Part shown: positions 1 through 8,905 of the stretch, one piece after another
How positions within the stretch are numbered: the first letter of the stretch is position 1
Layout: each line of letters begins with the position of its first letter
NCBI RefSeq assembly: GCF_013113735.1
Contig: NZ_CP053346.1
Location: 1,316,001-1,380,000 of the forward strand
Length of the DNA stretch: 64,000 bases
DNA from: Sphingomonas sp. AP4-R1
Lineage (GTDB): Bacteria; Pseudomonadota; Alphaproteobacteria; Sphingomonadales; Sphingomonadaceae
Direction of reading: 5' to 3'
Position numbers and translations under genes: made by a program
Notes under the pieces: model-generated
The model's input: the letters and a program-made list of their open reading frames with translations, nothing else
Told to the model about the DNA's origin: nothing
The model's database searches: none

Positions 1-35
1 CGCGGCCGTCACCCTCCCTTCCTTCGCCTCTTCCG

Positions 36-96
36 TTTGGTTCGAGCCTGTCGAGAACCTCTTCCGGAGAACGGTTCTCGACAGGCTCGAACCAAA
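36..96. repeat. REP-like perfect inverted repeat
   Basis: Two 24-bp perfectly complementary arms (36-59 and 73-96) separate a 13-base loop. The arm core, CTCGACAGGCTCGAACC, recurs in degenerate form at 60503-60525. The element lies just upstream of fmt and could act as a terminator of whatever precedes the window. Bases 1-35 show no supportable gene. Confidence 0.85.
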
Positions 97-158
97 TGGG
101 TGGGTATGGCCACCAACTTCAGCATGACGCTCGCGCCCGAACCCTCTAAGCGCCCCCC

Positions 159-1064
159 ATGCGCCTTGCCTTCATGGGAACGCCCGATTTCGCCGTGCCG
201 ACGCTCGATGCGCTGGTCGCCGCCGGGCATGAGATCGTCGCCGTCTACAGCCAGCCGCCCCGGCCCGCCGGGCGCGGCAAGGCGCCGCGTCCGGGCGCGG
301 TCCACCAGCGCGCCGAAGCGCTGGGGCTGCCCGTCCGCACCCCGCTCACCCTGCGCGACCCGCAGGCGCAGGCGGAGTTCGCCGCGCTCGATCTGGATGC
401 GGCGATCGTCGCGGCTTACGGCCTGATCCTGCCCCAGCCCGTGCTGGACGCGCCCCGGCTCGGCTGCCTCAACGTCCACGGCTCGCTCCTGCCGCGCTGG
501 CGCGGTGCCGCGCCCGTGCAGCGCGCGATCCTCGCCGGAGACGCGGATACGGGCGTCACGATCATGCAGATGGAGAAGGGCCTCGATACCGGCCCGATGC
601 GCCTGATCCGGCCCACCCCCGTCGCGGGCAAGAGCGCCGGCGCGCTCACGGACGAACTGGCGCGCATGGGCGCCGCGATGATGGTGGAGGTGCTGGCCGA
701 TTTCGCCGCCTTCCCGCCGATCGCGCAACCCGAAGAGGGCGTCACCTACGCCACCAAGATCGAGAAGGCCGAGGCGCGGATCGATTTCACGCAGACCGCC
801 GAGCAGGTCGCGCGCCAGATCCTCGCCTTCAATCCAGCCCCCGGCGCCTTCTTCGAGGTGCAGGGCGAACGCATCCGCGTGCTGGAGGCCGCGCCCGTTG
901 AAGGGGCAGGCGAACCCGGTACCGTCCTCGACGATCGTCTGACCGTCGCGTGCGGGGAGGGCGCGATCGCTCCCTCTCGCGTCCAGCGGGCCGGGCGCGG
1001 CGCCATGTCCGTGGCCGAATTGCTGCGCGGTTTCGCGATCCCGGCCGGCACCCGCCTCGCATGA
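159..1064 (+). CDS. fmt: methionyl-tRNA formyltransferase
   Basis: This 301-residue protein formylates the amino group of Met-tRNAi, using 10-formyltetrahydrofolate, to make the initiator tRNA for translation. The N-terminal Rossmann-type transferase domain begins [14 protein letters not shown]. It carries the family signature [20 protein letters not shown], with the Asn-His-Ser-Leu-Leu-Pro active-site loop. The C-terminal OB-like domain follows. The length is normal for the family. The stop overlaps the truA start by 4 bases (ATGA), so the two are probably translationally coupled. The usual partner def is not adjacent; it lies at 8906-9439. No strong ribosome-binding site is visible before the ATG, but the start agrees with the family N terminus. 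Confidence 0.97.
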   Translation: MRLAFMGTPDFAVPTLDALVAAGHEIVAVYSQPPRPAGRGKAPRPGAVHQRAEALGLPVRTPLTLRDPQAQAEFAALDLDAAIVAAYGLILPQPVLDAPRLGCLNVHGSLLPRWRGAAPVQRAILAGDADTGVTIMQMEKGLDTGPMRLIRPTPVAGKSAGALTDELARMGAAMMVEVLADFAAFPPIAQPEEGVTYATKIEKAEARIDFTQTAEQVARQILAFNPAPGAFFEVQGERIRVLEAAPVEGAGEPGTVLDDRLTVACGEGAIAPSRVQRAGRGAMSVAELLRGFAIPAGTRLA

Positions 1065-1801
1065 CGCGCTTCCGCCTCACGGTGGAGTTTGACGGCGGCC
1101 CTTTCATGGGCTGGCAGCGGCAGGCGCACGGGCCCAGCGTCCAGCAGGCGATCGAGGAGGCCGTCTTCGCGGTGACCGGCGAGGGAAGCGCCGTCTATGC
1201 CGCCGGACGCACCGATGCGGGCGTCCACGCCACCGCCATGGCCGCGCATGTCGATGTCGCAAAGGACATCGCGCCCTTCCGCCTGATGGAGGCGCTGAAC
1301 GCGAAGCTGAAGCCCCATCCCATCGCGATCCTGGCGTGCGAGGCGGTGCCGGCGGACTGGCACGCCCGCTTCTCCTGTCTCGGCCGCGCTTATCTCTATC
1401 GCATCGTCAATCGCCGTGCGCCGCTCGCGCTGGAGGCCGGCCGCGCCTGGCGCATCGCCCGCCCGCTCGACGAGGCCGCAATGCACGACGCGGCGCAGAT
1501 CCTGGTCGGCCTCCACGATTTCACCACCTTCCGCTCGGCCCATTGCCAGTCGGACAGTCCGGTCAAGACGCTCGACCGCCTCTCCGTGCGGCGCGAGGGC
1601 GAGGCGGTGCTGGTGGAGGCCGCCGCGCGATCCTTCCTCCATCATCAGGTTCGCTCGATGGTGGGATGCCTCGCTTTGGTGGGGCAGGGGCAGTGGAGCC
1701 CGGCCGATCTGAAGGCCGCGCTGGACGCGCGCGATCGCGCCGCGCTCGGCCTCAACGCCCCGCCGGACGGCCTCTATTTTGTGAACGCGGTCTATCCGTA
1801 G
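1061..1801 (+). CDS. truA: tRNA pseudouridine(38-40) synthase
   Basis: This 246-residue cytosolic enzyme isomerises uridines 38-40 in the anticodon stem-loop of many tRNAs. It begins [19 protein letters not shown], the standard TruA start. The catalytic aspartate sits in the motif GRTDAGVHA. The C-terminal half has the expected [12 protein letters not shown] and [11 protein letters not shown] segments. The ATG overlaps the fmt stop codon, which fixes this start over a longer in-frame extension beginning at 950. The pairing fmt-truA is common in alphaproteobacteria. Confidence 0.97.
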   Translation: MTRFRLTVEFDGGPFMGWQRQAHGPSVQQAIEEAVFAVTGEGSAVYAAGRTDAGVHATAMAAHVDVAKDIAPFRLMEALNAKLKPHPIAILACEAVPADWHARFSCLGRAYLYRIVNRRAPLALEAGRAWRIARPLDEAAMHDAAQILVGLHDFTTFRSAHCQSDSPVKTLDRLSVRREGEAVLVEAAARSFLHHQVRSMVGCLALVGQGQWSPADLKAALDARDRAALGLNAPPDGLYFVNAVYP

Positions 1802-1991
1802 ACCGACGTCCCGTAGTGGGAGAATGTCGCTTTCCCGGTGATAGTGCGTCGCATTGTTGCATCGCGGCCACGCTTCCTTACGAACCGGAAAGCGCAGCGA
1901 AACTGTCATAATCGCGTGCAATAGGCGCCCCCCACGAAGGCTGGTGCAGAAGACAAGATGTCGTCGCGGGCCTCGTCGATGGGGGCCTATC

Positions 1992-4337
1992 TTGAAGACA
2001 CTCGCTTTCGCGCTGACCAGCGCCATGTGCCTGACGCTTGCCGTGCAGGCCAATGCCGAGGTTGCGGCTGCCGCAGACGCTCCGGCCGATGCCTCCACCG
2101 CCGAAGCGGGTGACGATATCGTCGTGGTCGGCAGCGGCCAGACGCGCTCTGTCTCCACCCTGCTGCCGTCGAACCTCGACGTGCTGCCGCCGGGCACCAG
2201 CATCCAGAAATCGCTGAACTTCCTGCCGGGCGTCAGCGCGCAGTCGATCGACGCGCTGGGCGTGAACGAACAGTCGCTGACGCTGCAGGTGCGCGGCTTC
2301 AACACCACCCATCTCGGCTACACGCTGGACGGCATGCCGCTCGGCGACGGCGCCTATAACAATTATAACGGCCTCACGATCAGCCGCGCCTTGATCTCCG
2401 AAAATCTCGGCCGCGCCGATCTCGCCACCGGCATCGCCGGCCTCGGCATCGCCTCGACGAGCAACCTCGGCGGCGCGCTCATCTATCAGTCGAGCGATCC
2501 GAAGAAGGATCTGGGGATCGAGGGCAGCGCCACTTTCGGCAGCGCGGCGAGCAAGCGCGGATTCCTGCGCCTCGATACGGGCGATCATGCCGGCCTGTCG
2601 GCCTATATTTCGGGCCAATATACCGAACAGGATCTGTTCGTGAATCAGGGCGCTTACAAGAAGTCGACCGGCAAGCAGTTCAACGGCAAGCTCGTCTACG
2701 CGTTCGACGGCGGCAAGCTCACCGCCTTCGGTGATGTGTCGCGCACCAATCAGGCCGACGACGCCTATCTGTCGAAGGACATGCTGAACCGCCTCGGCTG
2801 GGATTGGGCCGGTTATGCGCCGGACTGGAATTCCTATATCGGCGTCGCCGCCTGCACCGTGACGACGACGCCCACCAAGTGCGCCGCCGCGCCCTCGCCG
2901 CAGAAGAATGCGGACGTCACCTTCACCAACGGCCAGATCCTGCGCAATGACGAGCTGTTCTACGTGGCGGGCGACTATTCGTTCACCAAGGGGCTGAGCG
3001 CGCACCTGCAGGCCTATCGCCACACCGACAAGGGCGCCGGCAACAACTTCATCACCGGCCTGTCGAACCAGGGCACGACGACCACGGCGGACGATCTGCC
3101 CGTCCAGATCCGCGACACGCGCTACACGATCGATCGCTCCGGCGTGCTCGGTCATGTGAGCTGGGCGCTCGGCTTCAACCGGATCGAGGCGGGCTTCTGG
3201 ATGGAGGACAATGTCAGCAGCGCCTCGCGCTACATCCGCACCAGCGTGAAGGGCCCGTCCAGCCTCGCCAGCTTCCTGTCGGGGCAGCCGGAGACGGCGC
3301 AGTGGATCCAGGAGACCAACTGGAAGACGCGCCAATTCTACGTGCAGGATACGGCGAGCTTCTTCGATGATGCGCTCAGCATCGATTTCGGCTTCAAGAG
3401 CACCTATTCCCGCTCGGCCGCGCAGGCGGAGCCCGGTTTCTCCAAGACGCCGCCGCCCGCCTCCACGCAGTTCGCCACCGGCACGCTCGTCGCCAAGGAT
3501 CATTTCCTGCCGGAGGTCGGCGCGCGCTGGAATATCGGCAACGGCCACGAGGTTTTCGCCAGCTATGCCGAGAATATGGCCATGTATCAGGGCGGCTTCA
3601 AACTCGGGCCGCAGTCCGTGTCGCAGGCCGTGTGGGATGCGCAGGGCGCGACGCTGAAGCCGGAAATCTCGAAGAGCGTCGAGGGTGGCTACCGCTATGT
3701 CAGCAGCCATCTGCAGGTGTCGCTGAGCGCGTACAACGTGAACTTCAACCACCGCCTGCTGCAGTATAATCCCTGCCCGACCAACCAGCAGCAGAATCCG
3801 GGCTGCGGCAACAGCTTCCACAATGCCGGCGGCGTCACCAGCCGGGGCGTCGAGCTGGGCGTGCTGTGGAAGCCGCTGCCCTGGATCAACTGGTACAATT
3901 CGGTCTCGTACAACAAGTCGACCTATGACGAAGATCTGAACTGGTGCACCACCACCTGCGTCATCAAGCAGACCAAGGGCAAGCAGCAGGTCGATACGCC
4001 GAAGGAGCTGGTCTCCAGCGTGCTGAGCCTGAAGAAGGACGGCTTCTTCGGATCGCTGCAGGGCAAATATACCGGCCGCCGTTATTACACCTACACGAAC
4101 GACCAGAGCTTCGGCGGCTATGTCACGATGGATCTGGGCGTCGGCTATGATTTCGGCAAGGTCGGCCCGCTCAAGGGCGCGAAGCTCTCGCTGAACGTCA
4201 CCAACCTGACGGACAAGCGCTATGCGTCGAACTTCGACAGCAGCGTGTTCGCGCCGGACGATGCCAGCGGCTCGATCGTCGTGTTCCACTCCTCGGCGCC
4301 CCGCCAGTTCTTCGGGACGTTCGCGTTCGAGTTCTGA
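1992..4337 (+). CDS. TonB-dependent outer-membrane receptor
   Basis: This predicted 782-residue protein would import a ligand (siderophore, metal chelate, vitamin or glycan) across the outer membrane with TonB energy. I place the start at TTG 1992, preceded by a GGGGG tract, because it yields a clean signal peptide (MKTLAFALTSAMCLTLAVQA). The in-frame extension back to 1854 encodes an arginine-rich stretch unlike a leader. The plug domain starts near GDDIVVVGSGQTRS and contains VRGFNTTHLGYTLDGMPLGD. A roughly 600-residue barrel follows and ends in Phe, as outer-membrane proteins do. No transport or regulatory partner is adjacent, so the substrate is unknown. The 190 bases upstream (1802-1991) show no riboswitch I can recognise. 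Confidence 0.9.
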   Translation: MKTLAFALTSAMCLTLAVQANAEVAAAADAPADASTAEAGDDIVVVGSGQTRSVSTLLPSNLDVLPPGTSIQKSLNFLPGVSAQSIDALGVNEQSLTLQVRGFNTTHLGYTLDGMPLGDGAYNNYNGLTISRALISENLGRADLATGIAGLGIASTSNLGGALIYQSSDPKKDLGIEGSATFGSAASKRGFLRLDTGDHAGLSAYISGQYTEQDLFVNQGAYKKSTGKQFNGKLVYAFDGGKLTAFGDVSRTNQADDAYLSKDMLNRLGWDWAGYAPDWNSYIGVAACTVTTTPTKCAAAPSPQKNADVTFTNGQILRNDELFYVAGDYSFTKGLSAHLQAYRHTDKGAGNNFITGLSNQGTTTTADDLPVQIRDTRYTIDRSGVLGHVSWALGFNRIEAGFWMEDNVSSASRYIRTSVKGPSSLASFLSGQPETAQWIQETNWKTRQFYVQDTASFFDDALSIDFGFKSTYSRSAAQAEPGFSKTPPPASTQFATGTLVAKDHFLPEVGARWNIGNGHEVFASYAENMAMYQGGFKLGPQSVSQAVWDAQGATLKPEISKSVEGGYRYVSSHLQVSLSAYNVNFNHRLLQYNPCPTNQQQNPGCGNSFHNAGGVTSRGVELGVLWKPLPWINWYNSVSYNKSTYDEDLNWCTTTCVIKQTKGKQQVDTPKELVSSVLSLKKDGFFGSLQGKYTGRRYYTYTNDQSFGGYVTMDLGVGYDFGKVGPLKGAKLSLNVTNLTDKRYASNFDSSVFAPDDASGSIVVFHSSAPRQFFGTFAFEF

Positions 4338-4347
4338 TGTCGGGCAC

Positions 4348-4386
4348 GGCGCCTCCTCTTCGCCTTCATGGCGGAGAGGAGGCGCC
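4348..4386. terminator. bidirectional hairpin terminator candidate
   Basis: A perfect 12-bp stem (4348-4359 with 4375-4386) encloses a 15-base loop. It lies between the convergent ends of the TonB receptor (4337) and the methyltransferase (4434). There is no T tract, so if it terminates transcription it may need help from Rho, or it may serve as an mRNA 3' end stabiliser. Confidence 0.6.
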
Positions 4387-4433
4387 AGACGGTTTCAGTC
4401 CTCCGGGCAAATGCTGAGGGCCGATATCCGGAA

Positions 4434-5093
4434 TCAATCGGATTTGCTGGCCAGCCAGATCGTGTGCCGCTGCGGATCTCTCGTATCGCCGGCATCCACC
4501 GCGATTTCCTGAACCGAGAAGCCGCACTTCCCCAGTCGCGGGCCGAAAGTCGCATCGGGATAGGCCGACCAGATGGCGAGGATGCCGCCCGGCCGCAGAG
4601 CGGCATAGGCCGCGCGCAGGCCCCAATTGGAATAGAGGCGCTCGTTCGCCACGATGATCAGCCCGTCGGGCCCGTTGTCCACGTCCAGCAGGATCGCGTC
4701 ATACGTATCGGAATGGCGATCGATCACGTCATGCACGTCGCCCACCGTCAGCGAGACGCGGGGGTCCGCCAGAGACTGGCCGACGACATGCGCCAGTTGC
4801 TTCCTCGCCCAGCCGACGACGCCGGGAACGAGCTCGACCACGTCGATCACGGCATGGGCCGGCGCCGCGGCGAGGGCCGCTGCCAGCGTGAAGCCCATGC
4901 CGAGCCCGCCGATCAGCAGGCGTCGCGCGTCATCGCCCAGCCGCTCGCAGACCAGAGTGGCCAAAGCGCGTTCGGATTGCGTCGCCCAATTGCCCATGAG
5001 CTGTTCGCGGCCATAGACGATCTCATAGTCCTGGCCGCTGCGGAACAAATGCAGCTGGCCGCCGCCCGGAATGTCGACAGAATCGATGAGCAC
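4434..5093 (-). CDS. spermidine synthase-like methyltransferase
   Basis: This 219-residue protein has the Rossmann methyltransferase/polyamine-synthase fold. The nucleotide-binding glycine motif is LLIGGLGMGFTLAAAL. The acidic strand end is VVELVPGVVGWAR, and an ILLDVDNGPDGL segment sits where polyamine synthases place the catalytic acid. LRPGGILAIWSA completes the core. It is shorter than true spermidine synthases (about 280 residues) because the N-terminal barrel is reduced. The substrate is therefore uncertain, and class assignment is safer than a reaction. It is convergent with the TonB receptor and has no obvious operon partner. Confidence 0.75.
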   Translation of the reverse strand: MLIDSVDIPGGGQLHLFRSGQDYEIVYGREQLMGNWATQSERALATLVCERLGDDARRLLIGGLGMGFTLAAALAAAPAHAVIDVVELVPGVVGWARKQLAHVVGQSLADPRVSLTVGDVHDVIDRHSDTYDAILLDVDNGPDGLIIVANERLYSNWGLRAAYAALRPGGILAIWSAYPDATFGPRLGKCGFSVQEIAVDAGDTRDPQRHTIWLASKSD

Positions 5094-5209
5094 GATGGCT
5101 TCCCGCCAAGGGGCGCCCGTCGGCGCCGGATGATAGGCCTGTTGGAACGTCTTCCCGTCGTGCGCGGGGATGTCGCGGCGGCCCGGCAGACCGGGCGCCG
5201 ACGCCGAAC

Positions 5210-5449
5210 CTAGCGTTGGGTAACGGGCACGCCGCGCGAGGCGAGCGCCAGCGGCGTGCGCGCCACCGGGCCGTTCACGATATTCTTGCCGTAGGCGCGG
5301 GCGACGATGGCGGCGGCGTCGGCATTCCGCAGCACCAGCCGGATGATGCCGCTGGGCAGGGTCTCGATCACGCTGATCGGCGCGCCCAGCTTGGTGCAGG
5401 TGGCGATGACGTGATCGTGGGTCGCATCGATGTTGAGGGCTCGCGACAT
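5210..5449 (-). CDS. small protein of unknown function
   Basis: This is a 79-residue protein beginning MSRALNIDATHDHVIATCTK. I chose ATG 5449 because GGGAG lies about 6 bases upstream; the 123-residue extension to 5581 adds a basic, unstructured leader without support. The sequence is mixed alpha/beta (SVIETLPSGIIRLVLRNADAAAIVARAYGKNI) with no signal peptide or membrane segment. I do not recognise a family. The stretch 5094-5209 before the methyltransferase and the 215 bases to trxB hold nothing I can name. Confidence 0.6.
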   Translation of the reverse strand: MSRALNIDATHDHVIATCTKLGAPISVIETLPSGIIRLVLRNADAAAIVARAYGKNIVNGPVARTPLALASRGVPVTQR

Positions 5450-5664
5450 GGAAACTCCCGGCAGGATAAGCGGGAGCACATCGTCTCTCAGCCGTCGGCG
5501 CTTATTGCAGATTGCCGACGATGCGCGGGCGTCTAGCATGTTCGGCCAGAGAGACCAAACCGCAGGCGCCCGGATCAGCACGGCGCCCGTCAGGCCCGCA
5601 CTGGGGACGCGCTAGCGCAGGTTGGAGGGTGGGGGACGGCACGGCGGCCGCCCCTCCGTTCCTG

Positions 5665-6675
5665 TTACTCGGCGTGTTCGATCGCCGGGTCCACCGGATG
5701 GCCGGCGGCCGCGTCTTCCGCCACCGGATAATCGGCCGCCTGCAGGAAGCGTTCGGCGTCCAGCGCGGCCATGCAGCCCGTGCCCGCCGCCGTGATCGCC
5801 TGGCGATAGATCTTGTCGCTCACGTCGCCCGCCGCGAACACGCCGGGAATGTTGGTCAGGCTCGTGCCGGGGCGGCCGACGATATAGCCCTCGGCGTCGA
5901 GGTCGAGGCCGGTGCCCTGGAACACGGCCGTCGCCGGCGAATGGCCGATCGCGACGAAGCCGCCCTCGGTCTCCAGCTGGCTGATTGCGCCCGTCACCGT
6001 GTCGCGCAGTTCGATCGCGACGAGGCCGGCGGCGCCTTCGCCCTCCACGAAGCGCACCACTTCCTTGTTCCACAAGGGGGAGATGGCGTGATGCTTGAAC
6101 AGACGCTCCTGCAGGATCTTTTCGGCGCGCAGCGTGTCGCGGCGGTGGATCAGCGTCACGTCATGGCTGTGGTTGGTAAGGTACAAAGCCTCTTCCACGG
6201 CGGTGTTGCCGCCGCCGATCACGGCCACCTTCTTGCCGCGATAGAAGAAGCCGTCGCAGGTGGCGCAGGCGGAGACGCCCTTGCCGCCCAGTTCGGCCTC
6301 GCCCGGCACGCCCAGCCACTTGGCCTGCGCTCCCGTCGCGATCACCAGCGTGTCGCATTTGTAGATGGCGCCGCCGTCGCCCTTCAGCGTGAAGGGGCGC
6401 TCGGAAAGATCGACCTCGACGATCGTGTCCCACATCATCGTGGCGCCGACATGCTCGGCCTGCGCCTGCATCTCCTCCATCAACCACGGGCCCTGGATCA
6501 CGTTGCGGAAGCCGGGATAATTCTCGACATCGGTGGTGATGGTCAGTTGCCCGCCCGGCTGCAGGCCCTGCACCACGATCGGGGCGAGGCCGGCGCGCGC
6601 GCCGTAGATGGCGGCGGAAAGCCCCGCCGGGCCCGATCCGAGGATCAGCATGCGGGTGGAATGGACGGCGGTCAT
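5665..6675 (-). CDS. trxB: thioredoxin reductase
   Basis: This 336-residue cytosolic flavoenzyme passes electrons from NADPH through FAD to the disulfide of thioredoxin. The FAD-binding motif LILGSGPAGLSAAIYGARAG is near the N terminus. The redox-active pair is CATC (Cys137 and Cys140). The NADPH-binding motif VIGGGNTAVEEALYL follows. FVAIGHSPATAVF and the C-terminal GVFAAGDV FAD motif are present. The start MTAVHSTRMLILG at 6675 is preferred over an upstream ATG at 6738, which would add 21 residues before the Rossmann strand. It appears monocistronic. Confidence 0.96.
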   Translation of the reverse strand: MTAVHSTRMLILGSGPAGLSAAIYGARAGLAPIVVQGLQPGGQLTITTDVENYPGFRNVIQGPWLMEEMQAQAEHVGATMMWDTIVEVDLSERPFTLKGDGGAIYKCDTLVIATGAQAKWLGVPGEAELGGKGVSACATCDGFFYRGKKVAVIGGGNTAVEEALYLTNHSHDVTLIHRRDTLRAEKILQERLFKHHAISPLWNKEVVRFVEGEGAAGLVAIELRDTVTGAISQLETEGGFVAIGHSPATAVFQGTGLDLDAEGYIVGRPGTSLTNIPGVFAAGDVSDKIYRQAITAAGTGCMAALDAERFLQAADYPVAEDAAAGHPVDPAIEHAE

Positions 6676-6824
6676 CGAAGGCCTCTTGAAGCGCGAAAAG
6701 TGGCCGCAGAGATAGGGAGCCACACCCCGGCAAGGCAAGTTTCGATGATCGGATGCTCGCAGGCGCCGGCAACAGCGGCGCCACGGGCGAGCGGTTACGC
6801 TACGCTACGGGCGGATTCGGGGAT

Positions 6825-7244
6825 TTACTGGACGCCGAGCTTCAGCAGCTCGATCTCGCGCTTCAGGCGCGCCACTTCCAGTTCGAACACCTGGCTGCAA
6901 TCGATCCGCTGCGGCTTGCGGCCGATCGGGATCGTGATGCGCGCATAGGCGGTCGCCTCGTTGGGCGCCTGATCCGCATAGAGGATCGACGACTGGTTGT
7001 TCCGGTCGCGCGTGCTGCTGGTCGTGCCGGCCACGCCCAGATCCACATAAGGTCCGCTCGAATTGATGCTCTGGCGGCAGCGCGTGCCCCCGGAGGTCTC
7101 GATCGAATCCTCGCCGCCGGATCCGGTAGGCGCGGGGGGCAGATAGACGCCGCTCGTGCCCGCCTGCGCGGGCGCCGCGAGGCCGCCTACGACAAGACCG
7201 CTAGCCGACGCGGCGAGCAGTAATTTTCGAACACACGCGGGCAT
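6825..7244 (-). CDS. exported protein with C-terminal coiled coil, third gene of fimbrial-like cassette
   Basis: This 139-residue protein has a clear Sec signal peptide (MPACVRKLLLAASASGLVVG, cleavage near AQA). A Gly/Ser-rich middle follows. The C terminus (CSQVFELEVARLKREIELLK) is a short heptad-like helix after a cysteine. A second cysteine (TRCRQS) could pair with it. The gene overlaps the upstream half-chaperone gene by 44 bases, so it is cotranscribed. I do not recognise a named domain. A structural or tethering role in the same secreted complex is inferred from position only. Confidence 0.65.
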   Translation of the reverse strand: MPACVRKLLLAASASGLVVGGLAAPAQAGTSGVYLPPAPTGSGGEDSIETSGGTRCRQSINSSGPYVDLGVAGTTSSTRDRNNQSSILYADQAPNEATAYARITIPIGRKPQRIDCSQVFELEVARLKREIELLKLGVQ

Positions 7245-7617
7245 TGATCATCACCCCTTCGGGAGGCGTCTTGCGCTGGGCGCAGACGCGGAATTTGTAG
7301 GTCTCGCCGGCCGCCAGCGCCGTCGCGACGACCAGGATGCGGCGGTTGCGCTGGCTGCCCAGCTGCACCTCGGCGGGCAGGATCGCCACCCGATCCTGCG
7401 CGGTCTCGTCGTCCAGCCCCACGGGATAGAGAACGAAGTCGGTCGCCTCCGGATAGGGATTGTAGAGTTCGAGCGAGAAGCCTTCCCGCGGGCCGTCGAT
7501 CACGCCCTGCAGGACGAGCGGACCGAGCCCGACGGCGGCGGCCGATGAGGCCGCCAGTATGGCTGCGGTGCCCAGTGCCACGCGGGCCAGGGCCTTGCGG
7601 GACAGCATCCCGCTCAC
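7201..7617 (-). CDS. single-domain PapD-like periplasmic chaperone
   Basis: A signal peptide (KALARVALGTAAILAASSAAA) precedes about 110 residues. These resemble only the N-terminal immunoglobulin-like domain of a pilus chaperone: SLELYNPYPEATDFVLYPVG, then AILPAEVQLGSQRNRRILVV and AGETYKFRVCAQR. In PapD-type chaperones this strand region donates the G1 strand to subunits; the second Ig domain is absent here. I give the GTG at 7617, which overlaps the stop of the upstream subunit gene as GTGA; an ATG at 7608 (MLSRKALARV) is equally possible. The 3' end overlaps the next gene by 44 bases. The family assignment rests on pattern recognition, not a search. Confidence 0.65.
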   Translation of the reverse strand: MSGMLSRKALARVALGTAAILAASSAAAVGLGPLVLQGVIDGPREGFSLELYNPYPEATDFVLYPVGLDDETAQDRVAILPAEVQLGSQRNRRILVVATALAAGETYKFRVCAQRKTPPEGVMINARVCSKITARRVG

Positions 7618-8078
7618 TGCTGGCAGGTCACGGTCGAGGTGACGGTGTAGGTGCCGCTGGCGAAGCCGTCCGTGTTGGTCGCCTTCGCCTTCACGGTGAC
7701 CGTGTCGAGCAGCCGGTTCATCGTGTAGTTCGACGCGCTCGGCGTATAGGCCTGCGCGGCGCCGCCGGGCGAGGTGTAGGCCATCTGCGTCGTCGCGGCG
7801 GCGATCGAGGCCGCCGGGCCGCCCAGCGTCGGCGCGGTGAACTGCAGCTGCGGCGCCGTGCCCGTGGCGATCACGGCGAGGATCGCGTTCGTGCCGAGCG
7901 TCTCTTCCGACGACAGCGTCGTGCCGGTGGTGGACATGGCCAGCACGCCCGGCGTGGAGATGTTGATCACGCACGTATTCGCCACCGCGCCCGTGAAGGT
8001 GATGGTCGCGGCATGAATTGGGCTGACAACAGCGAAACAACATCCGGCCAACAAGGTGGCAATACGCAGATGATACAT
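7614..8078 (-). CDS. secreted spore-coat-U/fimbrial subunit-like protein
   Basis: The start at 8078 has GGGAGAT about 7 bases upstream, giving 154 residues. A signal peptide (MYHLRIATLLAGCCFAVV, cut near IHA) precedes a beta-rich, Ser/Thr/Ala-rich domain. It starts ATITFTGAVANTCVINISTP and ends YTVTSTVTC. The two cysteines are placed as in spore-coat-protein-U-like and fimbrial subunits, where they link the first and last strands. It is the first gene of a three-gene minus-strand cassette with the half-chaperone and the coiled-coil protein. No usher gene is in the window. Confidence 0.65.
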   Translation of the reverse strand: MYHLRIATLLAGCCFAVVSPIHAATITFTGAVANTCVINISTPGVLAMSTTGTTLSSEETLGTNAILAVIATGTAPQLQFTAPTLGGPAASIAAATTQMAYTSPGGAAQAYTPSASNYTMNRLLDTVTVKAKATNTDGFASGTYTVTSTVTCQQ

Positions 8079-8264
8079 TTTCCGAATCTCCCGGAAAAAA
8101 GCCAAATAGAGTGCAAAGGTCACTCTTTGCTGGCTTCTCTCTAGGCCGGAATGGTTAATACGCGACTAAGTGATGGATCGGATCGGGATAAAAATCCAGC
8201 GATAGCGACAACTTATCGGAATGTACCAAATGGTTCGCGGAAAACCGCCACTTTTGCCATGCCG

Positions 8265-8687
8265 TCAACGACGTCGGAGAAGATTTTCGAGAAAGCGGTC
8301 ACTACTTGGTTTTTCTGGAGATTCGAGCTGTTCATCTTCGCATTCTTTTTCCAGATCTGCGCGGATTTTCTCGATTTCCCGCTCCGTTTTATGCTCGATG
8401 CCGATGAACTGGCCGCGCGCATCGGCCAGAGCGCGGATCAGCTCGTCCAGCTTGGCCTGCATCGCCGCCGCATCCCGATTCTGGCTATTCTGGATCAGGA
8501 ACACCATCAGGAAGGTCACGATCGTCGTCGCGGTGTTCACGACGAGCTGCCACGTATCCGAATAATGGAAGACGGGGCCGGTCAGCCCCCACAGGGCGAT
8601 CAGGCCCAGCGCGATGACGAAGGCGAGCGGCTGGCCGGTGGCGAAGGCGATCTTCGATGCGATCCATGTGAAAATCCGGTCCAACAT
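8265..8687 (-). CDS. low-affinity iron permease family membrane protein
   Basis: This 140-residue protein has two membrane segments (about residues 20-40 and 47-66: PLAFVIALGLIALWGLTGPV and TWQLVVNTATTIVTFLMVFL). The signature IQNSQNRDAAAMQAKLDEL follows, then a long charged helix. This arrangement fits the small bacterial Iron_permease family (PF04120). Despite the family name, iron transport by the bacterial members is not established. The start MLDRIF at 8687 is favoured over an extension to 8840, which would run through a palindromic repeat. The 186 bases between this gene and the subunit gene (8079-8264) hold no clear feature. Confidence 0.8.
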   Translation of the reverse strand: MLDRIFTWIASKIAFATGQPLAFVIALGLIALWGLTGPVFHYSDTWQLVVNTATTIVTFLMVFLIQNSQNRDAAAMQAKLDELIRALADARGQFIGIEHKTEREIEKIRADLEKECEDEQLESPEKPSSDRFLENLLRRR

Positions 8688-8710
8688 CGAAATCCTCTTC
8701 CCTGTGGAGA

Positions 8711-8842
8711 TGCGCCTATCGGCGCATGACGGCACCGGCTCGCTCCCCACCCGACCTCCCACAGAGTAAACTGGTTGGGAGGCCGGGTGGGGGAGCGGGC
8801 CGGTGCCGCCTCGAAATGCGCTCTTCCGCGCGTTTCGCAAAC
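8711..8842. repeat. MITE-like palindromic element, left copy flanking def
   Basis: A mini-hairpin (8711-8726, TGCGCC/GGCGCA) precedes a long inverted repeat (8731-8807) with arms of about 31 bases. A tail (8808-8842) contains a GCGC-spaced small hairpin. The whole unit, tail included, recurs in inverted orientation at 9566-9695, and the long palindrome alone recurs at 61105-61182. Confidence 0.8.
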
Positions 8843-8905
8843 AGCGATCATGCTGATCGAAAGCGGCCGCTTGAAGGCGTCAGGGACAGCGCATAAATGA
8901 GGCCG

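Noticed and set aside
9..728. 239-codon minus-strand frame at the left edge
   Set aside because: It is antisense to fmt with shadow-like composition.
1802..1991. Possible cobalamin or other riboswitch upstream of the TonB receptor
   Set aside because: I could not find the conserved cobalamin box or another riboswitch core.
1878..4289. 803-codon minus-strand open frame
   Set aside because: It is antisense to the TonB receptor, and the translation is low-complexity charged sequence.
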